From Closterium sp. NIES-65 (lineage: Eukaryota > Streptophyta > Zygnematophyceae > Desmidiales > Closteriaceae), in the NCBI GenBank assembly GCA_948144175.1, contig CANXME010000784.1, positions 891,001 to 955,000 on the forward strand: 64,000 nt of DNA. The letters are read 5' to 3'. Position 1 is the stretch's first letter; every line of letters begins with the position of its first letter. Positions 45,261-56,817 of the stretch are shown piece by piece. The notes under the pieces are model-generated. The model ran no database searches. It was given only the letters and a program-made list of their open reading frames with translations, and had not been told where the DNA came from. The position numbers and the translations under genes were made by a program.

Positions 45261-46880
45261 GAGTAGGGACCCTCGATCGCCTCAGCGTACGATCGAGGAG
45301 TCGGGATGTCTGGTGCATCCGGGTCTCCCTCAGGGGCAATTAGTATGGACACGAGATGGGGTGCAGCGGCTGCAAGACACTCAAGGTCCTCCTGTCTGTC
45401 CTCAAGGACGTCCGTGCTAAGAGCACACTCACCCCCGACGGACGGAGGACAGACAGACTCAGACTCAGCGACAAGACTGGCAGCGTAGTCTAGACAAGAG
45501 CGGGCAGCAAAGTCGACAAGCTCAGTAAGGGCAGACGCAGCAGTAGACTCAAACGAAGGGTCTGTGACAGCAGTGGCCAGGAGACGCGTGACAGTAGGAC
45601 TAGCAGCACGAAGAGAGTTAGACTACGGGTCAACAAGAGCAGGAAGTGAGGACTCAGGAGGAGACGGCAAAGGGACACGCTGTGGAGCAGTGGAGTGACG
45701 CAGTGACATCCGGTGTGTGCCACGGACAGGTGGCGGACGCTCACGTGGTGCACGGCGACTGGTGGAAGTAGTACGAACAGGTGACTCAGGACGGGACACA
45801 GGCGACACAGGACGAGACTCAGGCTCACGACGCTCTGTGAGACCGCCTGTAGGACCAGTGTAGAGAGAAGGACGAGGAATTGGCGAGGCAAGTGGTAGCT
45901 GTGACTGCGACAGGACCGGCGGTGGACACTCTACAAAGGGAGGGGGGCTAGGAGGAGGCGATTGACCAAGAACCTGCTGAAGGAGTGGAACGAAGTACGG
46001 CCGCGGCCGTGAGGTGCCCCCTGCAGTAGCAGAGACAGCACCAGAACCTCCAGCAGCTCTAGCAGCACCTCCAGCACCTCCATTGCAAGCACCTCAAGGA
46101 CCAGCTGCTCCAGCAGCTCCAACGTCAGGGTCTGCAGCACCAGCAGCAGCTCCAACTCCAGGGTCCGCAGCACCGGTAGCAGCCCCAACTCCAGGGTCCG
46201 CAGCACCAGCAGCAGCTCCAACGCACGGGTCCGCAACACCAGCAGCACCTCCAACTCCTGGGTCCGCAGCACCAATAGCAACCCCAACTCCAGGGTCCGC
46301 AGCACGAGTAGCAGCTCCAACGCCCGGGTCCGCAGCACCAGCAGCAGCTCCAACTCCAGGGTCCGCAGCGCCAGTAGCAGGGTCCGCGACACTAGGAGCG
46401 CCACTCCTGAGACTGCAGCGCCGTGCGTACCACTCACGGAGCCGCTGGGGAGAGGGCAGCTCCCGCCTAGAAGAGGAAGCACTAGCACTAGCTCCAGCAG
46501 CACTCCTAGCTCCAGAAGCACCTCTCCTGAGGCTGCAGTACTGTAAGTACCACTCACGCAGCTGCTGTGAGGAGAGAGCTCCTCCAGGTGTAGCACTCCC
46601 AGGCTCAGTACCCCCAGACTCAGCACCCCCAGACTCAGCACCCGCAGGCTCCGTACCCCCAGGCTCAGCACCCCCAGACTTTGCAACCCCATGCTCGGCA
46701 CCCCTAGGCTCCGCACCCCCAGGCTCAGCGCCCCCAGACTCCGCAACCCCAGGCTCCGCACCCCTAGGCTCCGCACCCCTAGGCTCCGCACCCCCAGGAG
46801 GGCGAGAATCGACAGCTACCTCGACAGGTCCAACCGGGTCTACCTGGGACACACCTGAGGGAGCTGCACCCTGAGGGGGG
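45260..46880 (-). pseudogene. integrase-RT linker of element O
   Basis: Holds the AEPRG/AEPGG 15-bp repeats (about 46800-46580), two LREWY motifs (SSQQLREWYLQYCSLRRGA, then RLREWYARRCSLRSGA), a run of ADPGVGAAAGA repeats (30 bp, about 46390-46110) and Pro/Ser/Arg text before RT. Confidence 0.72.
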
Positions 46881-46899
46881 AGGGGGTCTACTACAGCGG

Positions 46900-47900
46900 C
46901 ACCTGGGGTGAGGAAGAGAGGCGGGGGGGGGGGGAGTGGGGCAATGCGGTAGGGGAAGAGGCGGTAGAAGGGTACCGACTCGTCAAAGGTGACGTCCTGA
47001 GAGGCGAGGACACGGCGCGAGGAGGGGTGGTAAAACTGCCAACCAGACGCGTCCGGAATAAAGCCTAGGAAGACACAGGGAACAGTGCGGGAGGAGAGCT
47101 TGTCCGCGGACGTATCGCGAACAAAAGCTCGAGATCCCCAGACCCGAAAACACGACGCATCGCCAACCTCTCCCATCCAATGCATTGTCGGGGAGGTCTC
47201 TGGCAAGGAGACACGGGGCCAGAGGTTGAGCTGATGTGCAGCGTATCGAACCGCAAACGGCCACTGAAAGTGGGGGGCAGCCGCATGGATCAAGGAGGTA
47301 CGAGCGACCTCCATGATTAGGCCAATGTGGCGCTCAGCAACCCCATTCTGCTGTGGAGAGGCTGGAAGCGTGAACGACTGGCAGATGCCGTGCTCCGCAC
47401 AGTAGGCTGCCAAGAGGTCGGAAGAGAACTCACCACCTCTGTCAGAGTGCAAGCGCAGGACAGGAAAGTCCGAGTGGAAACGCTCGCTGAGCTGGAGACG
47501 AGAAGCGCGGATCCAAGGGATCAAAACATCAGGGACCTCACCCTTGGTGCGCAAGGGGAAGACCGTGGTGTAGCGCGAGTAGTCGTCAACAACTATCAGG
47601 AAGTACCTCTCCTGACCCTGACCACGGACGCGGGCGGGGCCCCACACGTCCATGTGGAGCGTCTGCAAGGGAGAAGTCGTCGGGGAGAACGAGGAGGAGT
47701 GAGGAGCAGTGCGCTGCCGCCCCTAGACACAGGGAAGGCAGGGAGGAGCAGGCGAGGGTGGGAGGGGAGGGAGAACTCTGGGAAGACCAGAGACAAGGTA
47801 CCGTTTGTGCATTGCCCGAAGGCGCTGCATGGACGGGTGACCAAGTCGGTGGTGCCAGAGAACGGTCTCGTGCGCCAGAGAGCGGCACGAGCAGGGGGCC
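46900..47900 (-). pseudogene. int: Integrase region of element O
   Basis: LWHHRLGHPSMQRLRA pre-integrase, then HMDVWGPARV / HSDRGGEF / QNGVAERH core and LWPRVSLPETSP, VWGSRAFVRD, DVTFDESVPFYRLFPY. Fossil. Confidence 0.85.
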
Positions 47901-48039
47901 GACAGCTGACCTGACGCAGACGCAGACGCAGCTACCTGAGGGGACTCATTAGTCAGTGTGTACAAGCCCGACCCCGGCTACCGTGTGAAGGTAGCCAGGT
48001 GACGGCCCGTACGAGCACACGTGCAGTGTGTCACGCGCT

Positions 48040-49230
48040 CATAGGCAAGGGTGAACTGGTGGACACCCCTGTCCTGGAGCGCACTACCCGCCACCAAGTT
48101 CGTAGAGAACGAGGGGAGGTAGAGACCTGACAGTGTGCCCGTCGGGACGGCCGGATAGGGGAGGACAGTGGAGGAGGTCGCAAGGTCTGGACCCCCAGAG
48201 GGTTCAGCGAGGGAGACTGCAACGGGCCGAGCAAGCTACTCAAGGGACGTGCGGTCACGAAAGAAACAGCGGGAGGCACCTGAGTCTAGTGTGAAGGTGT
48301 GCAGTGCCGCAGTCGACTAAGTACCAGGGGGCGCAGACGCACTAGCACCTAGAGAAGCAGCCTCACCAGCACCTGGGGTAGCAGACACTCTAGCACCTAG
48401 AGCGGCAGCCTTACTGGTCCGAATGCCCGGGTCGGGCGGAACACGCAGGTACTGAGCACCCTCTCCACTAATAGACATCACATACATGGCAGTGAGAGTA
48501 GCATCAAAGTCTAGTGCAAAGATATCAATGTTCTTCTTCATAAGATCAGCCCAGTGGGGCAGCTCAGTCGCATCAGGGAACTGGGAACGCCAAGCGTCGT
48601 CAAGGCGTGAGAAGCAGCGCTGCGTGGGGTGCGCCCTCCCACACGACTGACCAGTGCGGTCACCAGTGCGGATGACGTACGTGCAGCTAAGGCCACCCCC
48701 CCCCCCCCCCTCGTGCTGAGCGTACCACTCACGGAGCTCCTGGGGCGACGGAGTGTGCTGCAGGCTCTGGCCACTGCCAGCGCCTCCACGACCACCACCG
48801 CCGCCGCCACCGCCTCGACCACCCCCTCCCCTGCTACCGCCGTGTCCACCGCCGCCCCCACCACCACCCCCGCCCCTGCCGCCTCCCCCGCCGCTGCCGC
48901 CACCACCCCCACTGCTGCCACTAGCCCCCCCAGCCCCACCACCACCCCCACCGCCGCCACCACCCCCACCACCGCCTCCCCCCCCGTCACCTCCGCCTCC
49001 CTTGCCCCCTTTGCCCTTGCCGCTGCGGCGCTCGCTCAAAGCAGACGCAGTCCCGACCTTCTCAGCACCAAGGAGGTCGACAGCAGAAGCAGAGGCTACA
49101 TAGGGAAGAAGGGGGGAAGGGGAACACCCCTCAAAGAAAGGGGTGCGGGGGTCGCCACGAGAGGCACCTACAGCGACTATGCTAGCCTCAGCTGCAAGCA
49201 GTTCCTTCTCGAGGAGGGCAATGGTGAGCT
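48040..49230 (-). pseudogene. gag-pr: Gag (3' part) and protease region of element O
   Basis: Downstream part of gag after the P insertion: KKNIDIFALDFDATL, the knuckle CTYVIRTGDRTGQSC-GRAH-PTQRC (about 48690-48610), Gly-rich linker (about 49010-48800), then the protease region around the Cys-Phe-Phe-Arg-Asp motif (about 48270-48090). Fossil. Confidence 0.8.
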
Positions 49231-49357
49231 TGTCAGAACATATAGCTTACTTGTTTCTGTAGGCTATAGTGGGGTATCCCATAGGGGGTACAACACAATT
49301 CGGGTTTCCTATTTGTACTCACTTTGTTCATAGTCATTCCTGTTTACTTGTTTCACA
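49231..49357 (+). repeat. 5' LTR of element P
   Basis: 127 bp; core hairpin at 49274-49291. Confidence 0.93.
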
Positions 49358-50336
49358 TGGTATAGAGCGGGTCCTTCCTAAGGACCGTTTTTTTTTAGGG
49401 CCCACCGAAGCGCGCCCCGAGGCGCGCACTTTTTTTTTCGTGACCCTTCGGGTCGCCATTACTCTCGCGGCCCCGCTGTCCCTCTGACGCGGCCCCGCCA
49501 CCCCTGCTTGACGCGGCCCCGCCGCCTCCTCTGCAGCGGCCCCGCCGCCTCCTCTGACGCGGCCCCGCCGCCCGCTGATCGCGGCCCCGCCGCCGGCTCT
49601 CACGCGGCCCCGCCGCCGGCTCTGACGCGGCCCCGCCGCCCGCCTCGACGAGGCCCCGCCGCCGGCTCTGACGCGGCCCCGCCGCCGCCTCCTGATCGCG
49701 GCCCCGCCCCGGCTCTCTCGCGGCCTCGCCGCCGGCCCTGACGCGGCCCCGCCCCGGCTCTCACACGGCCCCGCCGCCGGCTCTCTTGCGGCCCCGCCGC
49801 CGGCTCTCTTGCGGCCCCGCCCCGGCTCTCTTACGGCCCCGCCGCCGGCCCTGACGCGGCCCCTGCCTCGGCTCTCAAGCGGCCCCGCCGCCGGCTCTCT
49901 TGCGGCCCTGCCGCCAGCTCGGAAGCGGCTTCGCCCCGGCTCTCACGCGGCCCCTGCCCCGGCTCTCAAGCAGCCCCGCCGCCGGCCCTCACGCGGCCCT
50001 GCCGCCGGCTCTGACGCGGCCCCGCCCCGGTTCTTTCACGCGGCCCTGCCGCCCCACCTGCAGCAGTCGGGCAGCCGTGCAGCCGAGCCACCCGGGAGCC
50101 GAGCCGCCCTACGCTTGAGCCGCCCTGTCGCCGAGCCGCCCGGGCGCCGAGCCGCCCTGCCCCCGAGCCGCCCTGCCGCCGAGCCGCCCGGGAGCCGAGC
50201 CGCTTTGCACCCGAGCCGCCCGGTCGCCGAGCCGCCTTTCTGCAGAACTGCACGACCTGCCCTGCCTGGTGAGCACAGTCCCACTGCCACTGCGTGCTCT
50301 TCCCCTACTGCTTGCACTGCTTCGCTGTCGTCGCCA
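49358..50336 (+). other. leader of element P
   Basis: Primer site, AGGGCCCACC (about 49397), stem-loop gcgcgc/gcgcgc (49410-49427) between oligo-T runs, about 550 bp of gcggccccgccgccggctct repeats, then CCGAGCCGCC repeats up to the gag ATG. Confidence 0.77.
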
Positions 50337-52070
50337 TGGCTACCCCTAGTGTCCTAGCTTTTGACGCTGAGGGTCGCGCCATTGATTTTGAGGTCTGGTT
50401 AGACGACCTGCAGCTGTTCTTACAGTGCGACAGAGCAGACGGCCTTTCTCTCTTTGACCTCACCTCTGGCGCCTCTCCTGCTCCTACTGTTGATGCTGAT
50501 CCCACTGTGCGCTCTCAGTGGGCCACCCGCGATGCTGCTGCACGTCTTGCTGTGCGTCGCCACCTCCCTACCTCTGAGCGCGTGCACTTTAGTCAGTACA
50601 AGAGTGCTCAGACCTTGTACGACGCTGTAGTTGCGCGCTACTCCTCCCCTTCCACTGCTGCACAGAGCCGTCTCATGCTTCCCTACCTCTTTCCTGATCT
50701 CTCTGCCTTTCCCACTGTCGCTGACCTCATTACGCACCTCCGCACTAGTGACACTCGCTACCGCGCCGCCCTTCCTGCTGCGTTCTGCGCTAAGAACCCA
50801 CCCCGCATGTACATCGCTCTCTACTACGTAGTCGCGCGCCTCCCTGACTCCCTTCGCGTCGTCAGGGACCACTTTCTCGCAGTCTGTCCCACCACCCTCA
50901 CCGTCGACCTCCTCGAGAAGGCCCTCCTCGCAGCGGAGAAGAGCATAGTCGCTGTAGGTGCTTCTCGTGGTGACCCTCGCACCCCCATCTTTGAGGGGTG
51001 CTCTCCTTCCCCCTTGCTGCCCTCTGTTGCCTCTGCTGCTGCTGCCGACCTGCTTGGTCTTGAGTCGGTCGGCGCGGCGTCTGCCCCTAGTGGGAGACGT
51101 CGCTCCAGCAAGGGCAAGGGGGGCAAGGGCGCGGGTGGAGCTGGAGGGGGCGGTGGCGGTGGCGGCGGTGGCGGCGGAGGGAGTGGGGGTGGCGGCGGGA
51201 CTAGTGGCGGGGGTGGTGGTGGTGGTGGCAGCAGCGGCGGAGACGGTGGTGGTGGTGGCAGCGGTGGTGCTGGAGGCAGCGGCGGAGGTGGAGGCGGTGG
51301 AGGCGGCAGCGGAGGAGGCGGTGGTGGTGGAGGAGGTGGAGCTGGTCGGGGTGGTTCCCAGCAGCGTAGCGGCGGTGGTGGTGGCCAGCGCTCGCAGCGG
51401 CAGCAGCAGCAGCGCTCGCGGGACATCCCTCCGCCTCAGCAGCTTCGTGAGTGGTACGGTGGGCGTCAGAGGGGTGGGGGTACTGGTCCCTGCACCTACG
51501 TTCTTCGTTCCGGCGACCGCGCGGGTGAGCAGTGTGGGGGTGCCCACGCCACCCAGCGCTGCTTTGGCCGCCGGACGGACGCTTGGCGTCAGCAGTTCCC
51601 TGGGGCTAGTGAGATCCCTCGCTGGGATGAGCTTCTTAGGGCTGGTGTAGCGATCTTTGATCTTGATTTTGATGCTATCCTTGCTGCTATGTATGCTGTG
51701 ACTTATAGTGAGGAGAATGAGGGTTACCGGTGTTTCCAGCCCGACCCGGGCATTGGTACTGCTGCGCTAGGTGCTTGTGAGGCTGCTGCTCTAGGTGCCA
51801 GTGCGTCTGCGCTCTCAGGTACTGGTGAGACTGCGCTCTCAGGTACTGCGTCGTCCTCGTCCTCCCTCACTTTCACACTTGACTCCGGGGCTTCTCGCTC
51901 CTTCTTTCGAGACCGCACTACCCTTACGCCGCTCGGCCGGCCGGTTGCAGTCTCCCTTGCTGACCCCTCTGGGGGTCCTGTCCTGTCTCACTTCTCCACT
52001 GTCCTCCCGTGTCCGGCTGCCCCTTCTGGCACCCTATCTGGTCTGTACCTTCCCTCGTTCTCTACGAACT
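50337..52070 (+). pseudogene. gag-pr: Gag-protease region of element P
   Basis: MATPSVLAFDAEGRAIDFEVWLDDLQLFLQ is read in one frame from 50337. The Gag core is about 210 residues, then RRRSSKGKGGKGAGG and about 85 mostly Gly residues (51130-51345), QQLREWY (about 51438), knuckle CTYVLRSGDRAGEQC-GGAH-ATQRC (about 51492-51570), protease DSGASRSFFRDRTTL (about 51880). In the living family Gag makes the particle. Confidence 0.92.
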
Positions 52071-52309
52071 TGGTGAGTGGCGCGGACCTGCAGGATGTGG
52101 GGGTTCACCAGTTCACTCCTGCGAGTCAGCGGGTGACCCACTGCACGGACGCACGCACAGGCTGACACCTGGCCACGTTCTCGCGTCGGCCGGGGTCGAG
52201 TCTCTACACCCTGACCGTTGAGTCTCCTCCTGTCCCTGCGTCTGGTCAGGTAGCTGCGTCAGGTCAGGTGCTTGCTGCTGCGTCCCGGTCAGGTCCTGAG
52301 TCTGCCCCC

Positions 52310-53330
52310 TGTTCTTGTCGCCTCCTGTCTCACAAGACTCTCCTGTGGCACCACCGTCTTGGCCACCCCTCCTTGCCCCGTCTTCGGAGCATGGCTTGCC
52401 GTGTCCTTGTCTCTGGTCTTCCCCAGTCTCTCCCTCCTCTCCCCTCCGGGCCAGGACCTTCCTGTGTCCCCTGTGTCGAGGGTCGCCTCCGGGCTACTCC
52501 TCACTCCTCCCACTTCCCCCCAACAGAGGCTCCCCTGCAGACGCTTCACATGGATGTGTGGGGCCCAGCCCCCGTCCGTGGGCAGGGTCACGAGCGCTAC
52601 TTCCTGTTGGTGGTTGACGACTACTCGCGTTACACCACAGTCCTCCCCTTGCGCAGCAAGGGTGCGGTCACTGAGGTGCTGATCGACTGGATCCGCGAGG
52701 CTCGTCTCCAGCTCAGGAAGAGCTTCGGCTCGGACTTTCCTGTTCTGCGTCTGCACTCGGACAGAGGCGGAGAGTTCTCTTCTCGCCTTCTGCGAGACTA
52801 CTGTCGTGCACGGGGGATCCGCCAGACCTTCACGCTTCCGGACTCACCACAGCAAAATGGGATTGCTGAGCGCCGCATTGGCATGGTCATGGATGTCGCT
52901 CGTACGTCCATGATGCATGCGGCTGCCCCCCATTTTCTGTGGCCGTTTGCGGTGAGGTACGCAGCGCATCAGCTTAACCTTCACCCCCGGGTCTCTCGGC
53001 CTGCGATGTCCCCAGCCTTGCTGAGGACGGGGAAGGTTGGCGATGCGTCTGTGTTCCGTGTCTGGGGATCTCGGGCGTTTGTCCGCGACTTGTCTGCGGA
53101 CAAGCTGTCCCCTCGTGCTGCTCCCTGTGTCTTCCTTGGCTTCCCCACTGACGCCCCAGGGTGGCAGTTTTACCACCCCTCCTCTCGTTGTGTTCTGTCC
53201 TCCCAGGACGTCACGTTCGACGAGTCAGTCCCCTTCTACCGTCTCTTCCCCTACCGCACTCCTTCCCTCCCCCCTCCCCCGGACTTCCTTGTGCCGGTTC
53301 CCCCCCCGGTAGACCCCCTCCCCCCTCAGG
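52310..53330 (+). pseudogene. int: Integrase region of element P
   Basis: LWHHRLGHPSLPRLRS pre-integrase with a downstream Cys pair (CVPCVEG), DDE core HMDVWGPAPV / HSDRGGEF / QNGIAERR, then AAHQLNLHPRVSRPAMSP, VWGSRAFVRDLSADKL, PCVFLGF, DVTFDESVPFYRLFPY. The domain set is complete for the family. Confidence 0.93.
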
Positions 53331-54600
53331 TTCCTGCCCCCTCGGGTGTGTCCCAGGTAGACGCCGTTGACCCGGTCGAGGTTACTGGTGACTCAGGTGC
53401 TGCTGCGGGTGCTGAGCCTGGGGGTGCTGACTCTGGGGGTGCTGTGCGCGGGGGTGCTGAGCCTGGGGGTGCTATTGCTGGGGGTGCTGGGCCTGGGGGT
53501 GCTACTGCGGAGGGTGCAGAGCCTGGGGGTGCTGAGCCGGGGGGTGCTGTGCCTGGAGGTGCTGGGTCTGGGGGTGCTGGGTCGGGAGCTGCTGAGCCTG
53601 GGGGTGCTGCGTCAGGAGCTGTTGAGCCTGGGGTTTCTCCTGCTGCTGCGTCTCGCCGGGAGCCCCTCTCTCCACAGGAGCTGCGCGAGTGGTTCGCTCG
53701 CCGCTGGAGGCGTGCTGCTGAGTCTGGAGGTGCTGCTGGAGCTGGAGCTGGAGCTTCTTCGACCGTCGAGGGTGCGGGTGCTGCCGGTCCTGGAGCTGCT
53801 GGACCTGCGGGTCCTCCTGGAGCTGGAGCTGCTGAGGGCGTTGGTGCTGAGCCTACTGCTGTTGGTCCTGCCACTGGAGGTGTGGGTGGCGCTGGTGCTG
53901 TCGCTGAGGGTGCTGGTGCTGTCCTTGCTGAGTCTGGAGCTGCCGCGCGGCCTCGGCCGTACTTCGTTCCGCTCCTGCAGCAGGTTCTTGGTCTTTCTCC
54001 TCCAGTAGAGGGTCCACCGCTTGTCCAGTCGCAGTCCCTGCTGGAGCCTTCCTCTCCACTGCCTGCTTCCTCTCCTTACACTGGTCCTACTGGAGGTCTT
54101 GCTGAGCGTCGTGAGCCGGCGTCTCGTCCCGCGTCGCCTGTTCGTGCTGCTCGCGCTAGTGGTCGCAGTTCGTGTCAACGTCCTCCTCCTGTCCCTGGCA
54201 CGCAGCGGATGTCTTTGCGTCCATCCACTGCTCCTCTGCGTGCCCCTTTGCCTTCTCCTCCTGAGTCCTCTCTTCCTGCGCTTGCCGACCCTGAGTCGGA
54301 CTCTCTTCGTGCTGCCAGTCCTACTGTCACGCGTCTGCTTGCTACTGTCGTCACTGACCCCTCTTTTGAGTCCACTGCTGCGTCTGCTCTAGTCGCTGAG
54401 CTCGTCGACTTTGCTGCTCGCTGTCGTCTCGACTACGCTGCTAGTCTTGTTGCTGAGTCTGCGTCTGTCTGTCCTCCGTCCGTCGGGGATGAGTGTGCTC
54501 TTGGCACGGACGTCCTAGAGGACAGGCAGGAGGAGTTACAGTGTCTAGCGGCTGCTTCACCTCATCTCGCGTCTGTACTGCTTGCCCCTGAGGGAGACCC
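53330..54600 (+). pseudogene. integrase-RT linker of element P
   Basis: 15-bp GAEPG repeats (about 53400-53640), SPQELREWFARRWRR (about 53675-53720), Gly/Ala-rich text, PYFVPLLQQVLG, then Pro/Ser/Arg-rich and DYAASLVAES text shared by all copies. Confidence 0.78.
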
Positions 54601-56194
54601 GGATGCACTAGACATCCCGACTCCGCGTTCTTACGCGGAGGCCGTAGAGGGTCCCTACTCCTCTCAGTGGCAGGCAGCTATGGATGCAGAGATGGCTTCC
54701 TGGAAGTCCACAGGCACCTACGTTGACGCGGTTCCCCCTCCTGGGGCGAACATCGTCAGTGGCATGTGGATCTTCAGGGTGAAGCGGCCGCCGGGCTCTC
54801 CACCTATCTTCAAGGCACGGTACGTTGCTCGTGGCTTCAGTCAGCGGCAGGGAGTTGACTACTTTCAGACCTTCTCTCCCACCTCGAAGATGACTACTCT
54901 TCGGGTGCTGCTGCATATAGCCGCTCAGCGCGACTACGAGCTTCACTCTCTCGACTTCAGCACTGCGTTCTTGCAGGGTAGCCTGCACGAGGAGATCTGG
55001 CTTCGCCGTCCACCTGGCTTCACTGGGACTTTCCCTCCTGGCACCCAGTGGAGCCTCCGACGGCCAGTCTACGGTCTGCGCCAGGCACCGCGTGAGTGGC
55101 ACGACACACTGAGGACTACGCTTGCGGCTCTTGGGTTTGCTCCTTCTTCTGCTGACCCGTTGTTGTTTCTTCGCACCGACACTTCCCTGCCGCCGTTCTA
55201 CATCCTCGTGTACGTCGACGACTTGGTCTTTGCCACAGCGGACACTGCTGGACTCGCCTACGTGAAGTCCGAGCTGCTGAAGAGACACACGTGCACAGAC
55301 CTGGGTGAACTGCGCAGCTACCTTGGCTTGCAGATCACTCGGGACAGAGCACGCCGCACCATTACCTTGACTCAGTCACACATGGTGCAGCAGGTCCTTC
55401 AGCGCTTCGGCTTCACGTACTCCTCGCCTCAGGCCACTCCTCTGCCTACTCGCCACTCACTCTCAGCTCTGCCTTCGGATGAGTCCGTAGAGTCGAGTGG
55501 TCCGTATGCAGAGCTTGTTGGCTGCCTCATGTACCTGATGACCTGCACACGACCTGACCTTGCATACCCTCTGAGCATTCTTGCACGCTATGTTGCTCCT
55601 GGGAGACACAGACCAAAGCACATGGCTGCAGCGAAGAGGGTATTGCGCTACCTGTGCAGTACGTCGGGCATGGGGCTAGTGCTTGGAGGGCGAAGTCCAG
55701 TGGTCCTTACCGGTCACGCGGACGCTTCTTGGGCTGACGACCAGGCTACGCAGCGGTCGTCACAGGGTTACACCTTCAGCCTTGGTTCCGGCTCTGTCTC
55801 GTGGCGGTCTACTCGCTCGTCTTCGGTTCTCGGCTCCAGTTGTGAGGCTGAGACCTACGTCGGGGCCATGTCTGCATAGGAGCTTCGCTGGCTCACCTAC
55901 CTGCTGACTGACCTTGGAGAGCCGCCTCGTTCTCCTCCAGTGCTGTACGTAGACAACAAGGCCATGCTGGCCTTGTGTCGAGAGCAGCGCTTGGAGCACA
56001 GAACGAAGCACATTGCTCTCCGCTACTTCCTTGCTCGTGAGCTGCAGCAGCGTGGTCAGTTGCGACTTGCGTACGTGGCCTCTGAGGCCAACACTGCTGA
56101 TGTGTTCACCAAGGCACTCGCGCCTTGTGACCATCAGCGCTTTTGCACCCAGCTGGGTCTTGTGCCTGTCTTGCCTCACTTGCTCTCCTCTTGA
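54600..56194 (+). pseudogene. rt-rh: RT-RNase H region of element P
   Basis: RT at about 54640-55480 (YSSQWQAAMDAEMASWKSTGT, LHSLDFSTAFLQGSL, VYGLRQAPREWHD, palm YVDDLVF near 55210), then RNase H (TGHADASWADD, SSCEAE, LYVDNKAMLALC, ADVFTKAL). Near complete fossil. Confidence 0.93.
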
Positions 56195-56400
56195 CTTCAC
56201 TTGTACCGTGACATATATATATGCCTGCTCTTGCTTGTCTAGCTTTATATATATGTCTGTACTCCTGCATGTGAACTGGCCTCTGGCCCTGCTCTTGTGC
56301 TCGGACTGTGTGGTGACTTTGTGATCCACCCTGAGCTTGCTTTGCTTTGCTTGACTGGTCTTGTGACCCCTTTTTCTTCCCCACTTTGCCTATGGGGGTG
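56195..56400 (+). other. 3' UTR and polypurine tract of element P
   Basis: (TA)n near 56213-56222, then the conserved tail with the polypurine tract. Confidence 0.7.
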
Positions 56401-56527
56401 TGTCAGAACATATAGCTTACTTGTTTCTGTAGGCTATAGTGGGGTATCCCATAGGGGGTACAACACAATTCAGGTTTCCTATTTGTACTCACTTTGTTCA
56501 TAGTCATTCCTGTTTACTTGTTTCACA
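56401..56527 (+). repeat. 3' LTR of element P
   Basis: 127 bp, one difference from the 5' copy; GAGCT follows. Confidence 0.93.
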
Positions 56528-56532
56528 GAGCT

Positions 56533-56817
56533 CAATGGGGCAGCGAGCTAGGAAGTACAGTGCCTGTGTAGTCTTGTGCTGGCCGAAGTGCTCGCGCTCA
56601 TCTATCGGCAGGGAGTTGCGAATAGCAAAGCGAGCGTGGGCGTCACGAGTCTGCCACTGTGAGCGGGCAGTGCTGTCAGCAGTAGCAGCAGGGGCAGTGG
56701 CATGGCCTAGGGCGTGATCGTACAGTGAGATGTCCTCCTTGGCAGGTCATCTAGCCAGGTGTCAAACTTCACTGGACGGCCTTCAGTATCGAAGGCTAGC
56801 ACAGGAGGGCTAGCCAT
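56533..56817 (-). pseudogene. gag: Gag (5' part) of element O
   Basis: MASPPVLAFDTEGRPVKFDTWL begins at 56817 on the minus strand and runs to the P insertion. Group-2 Gag. Fossil. Confidence 0.8.

Larger units (their letters stand above)
49231..56527 (+). mobile_element. Copia LTR retrotransposon P (group 1), nested in O
   Basis: 7.3 kb, opposite in strand to its host element, inserted in the gag of O with a perfect GAGCT duplication (49226-49230 and 56528-56532). The 127-bp LTRs (49231-49357 and 56401-56527) differ at one site. The primer site TGGTATAGAGCGGG follows the 5' LTR and ATGGGGGTG abuts the 3' LTR. Leader, Gag, protease, integrase, linker, RT and RNase H are all present; it looks nearly whole with about two or three breaks. 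It is the best group-1 copy here. Confidence 0.96.

Noticed and set aside
603-50317. Arg/Gly/Ala-rich frames in copia leaders
   Set aside because: Both strands and several frames are open because of short GC-rich tandem repeats; no start or domain is conserved between copies.
2034-51426. Poly-proline frames antisense to each Gag
   Set aside because: They are the reverse strand of the poly-glycine Gag linker and appear at the same place in every copia.
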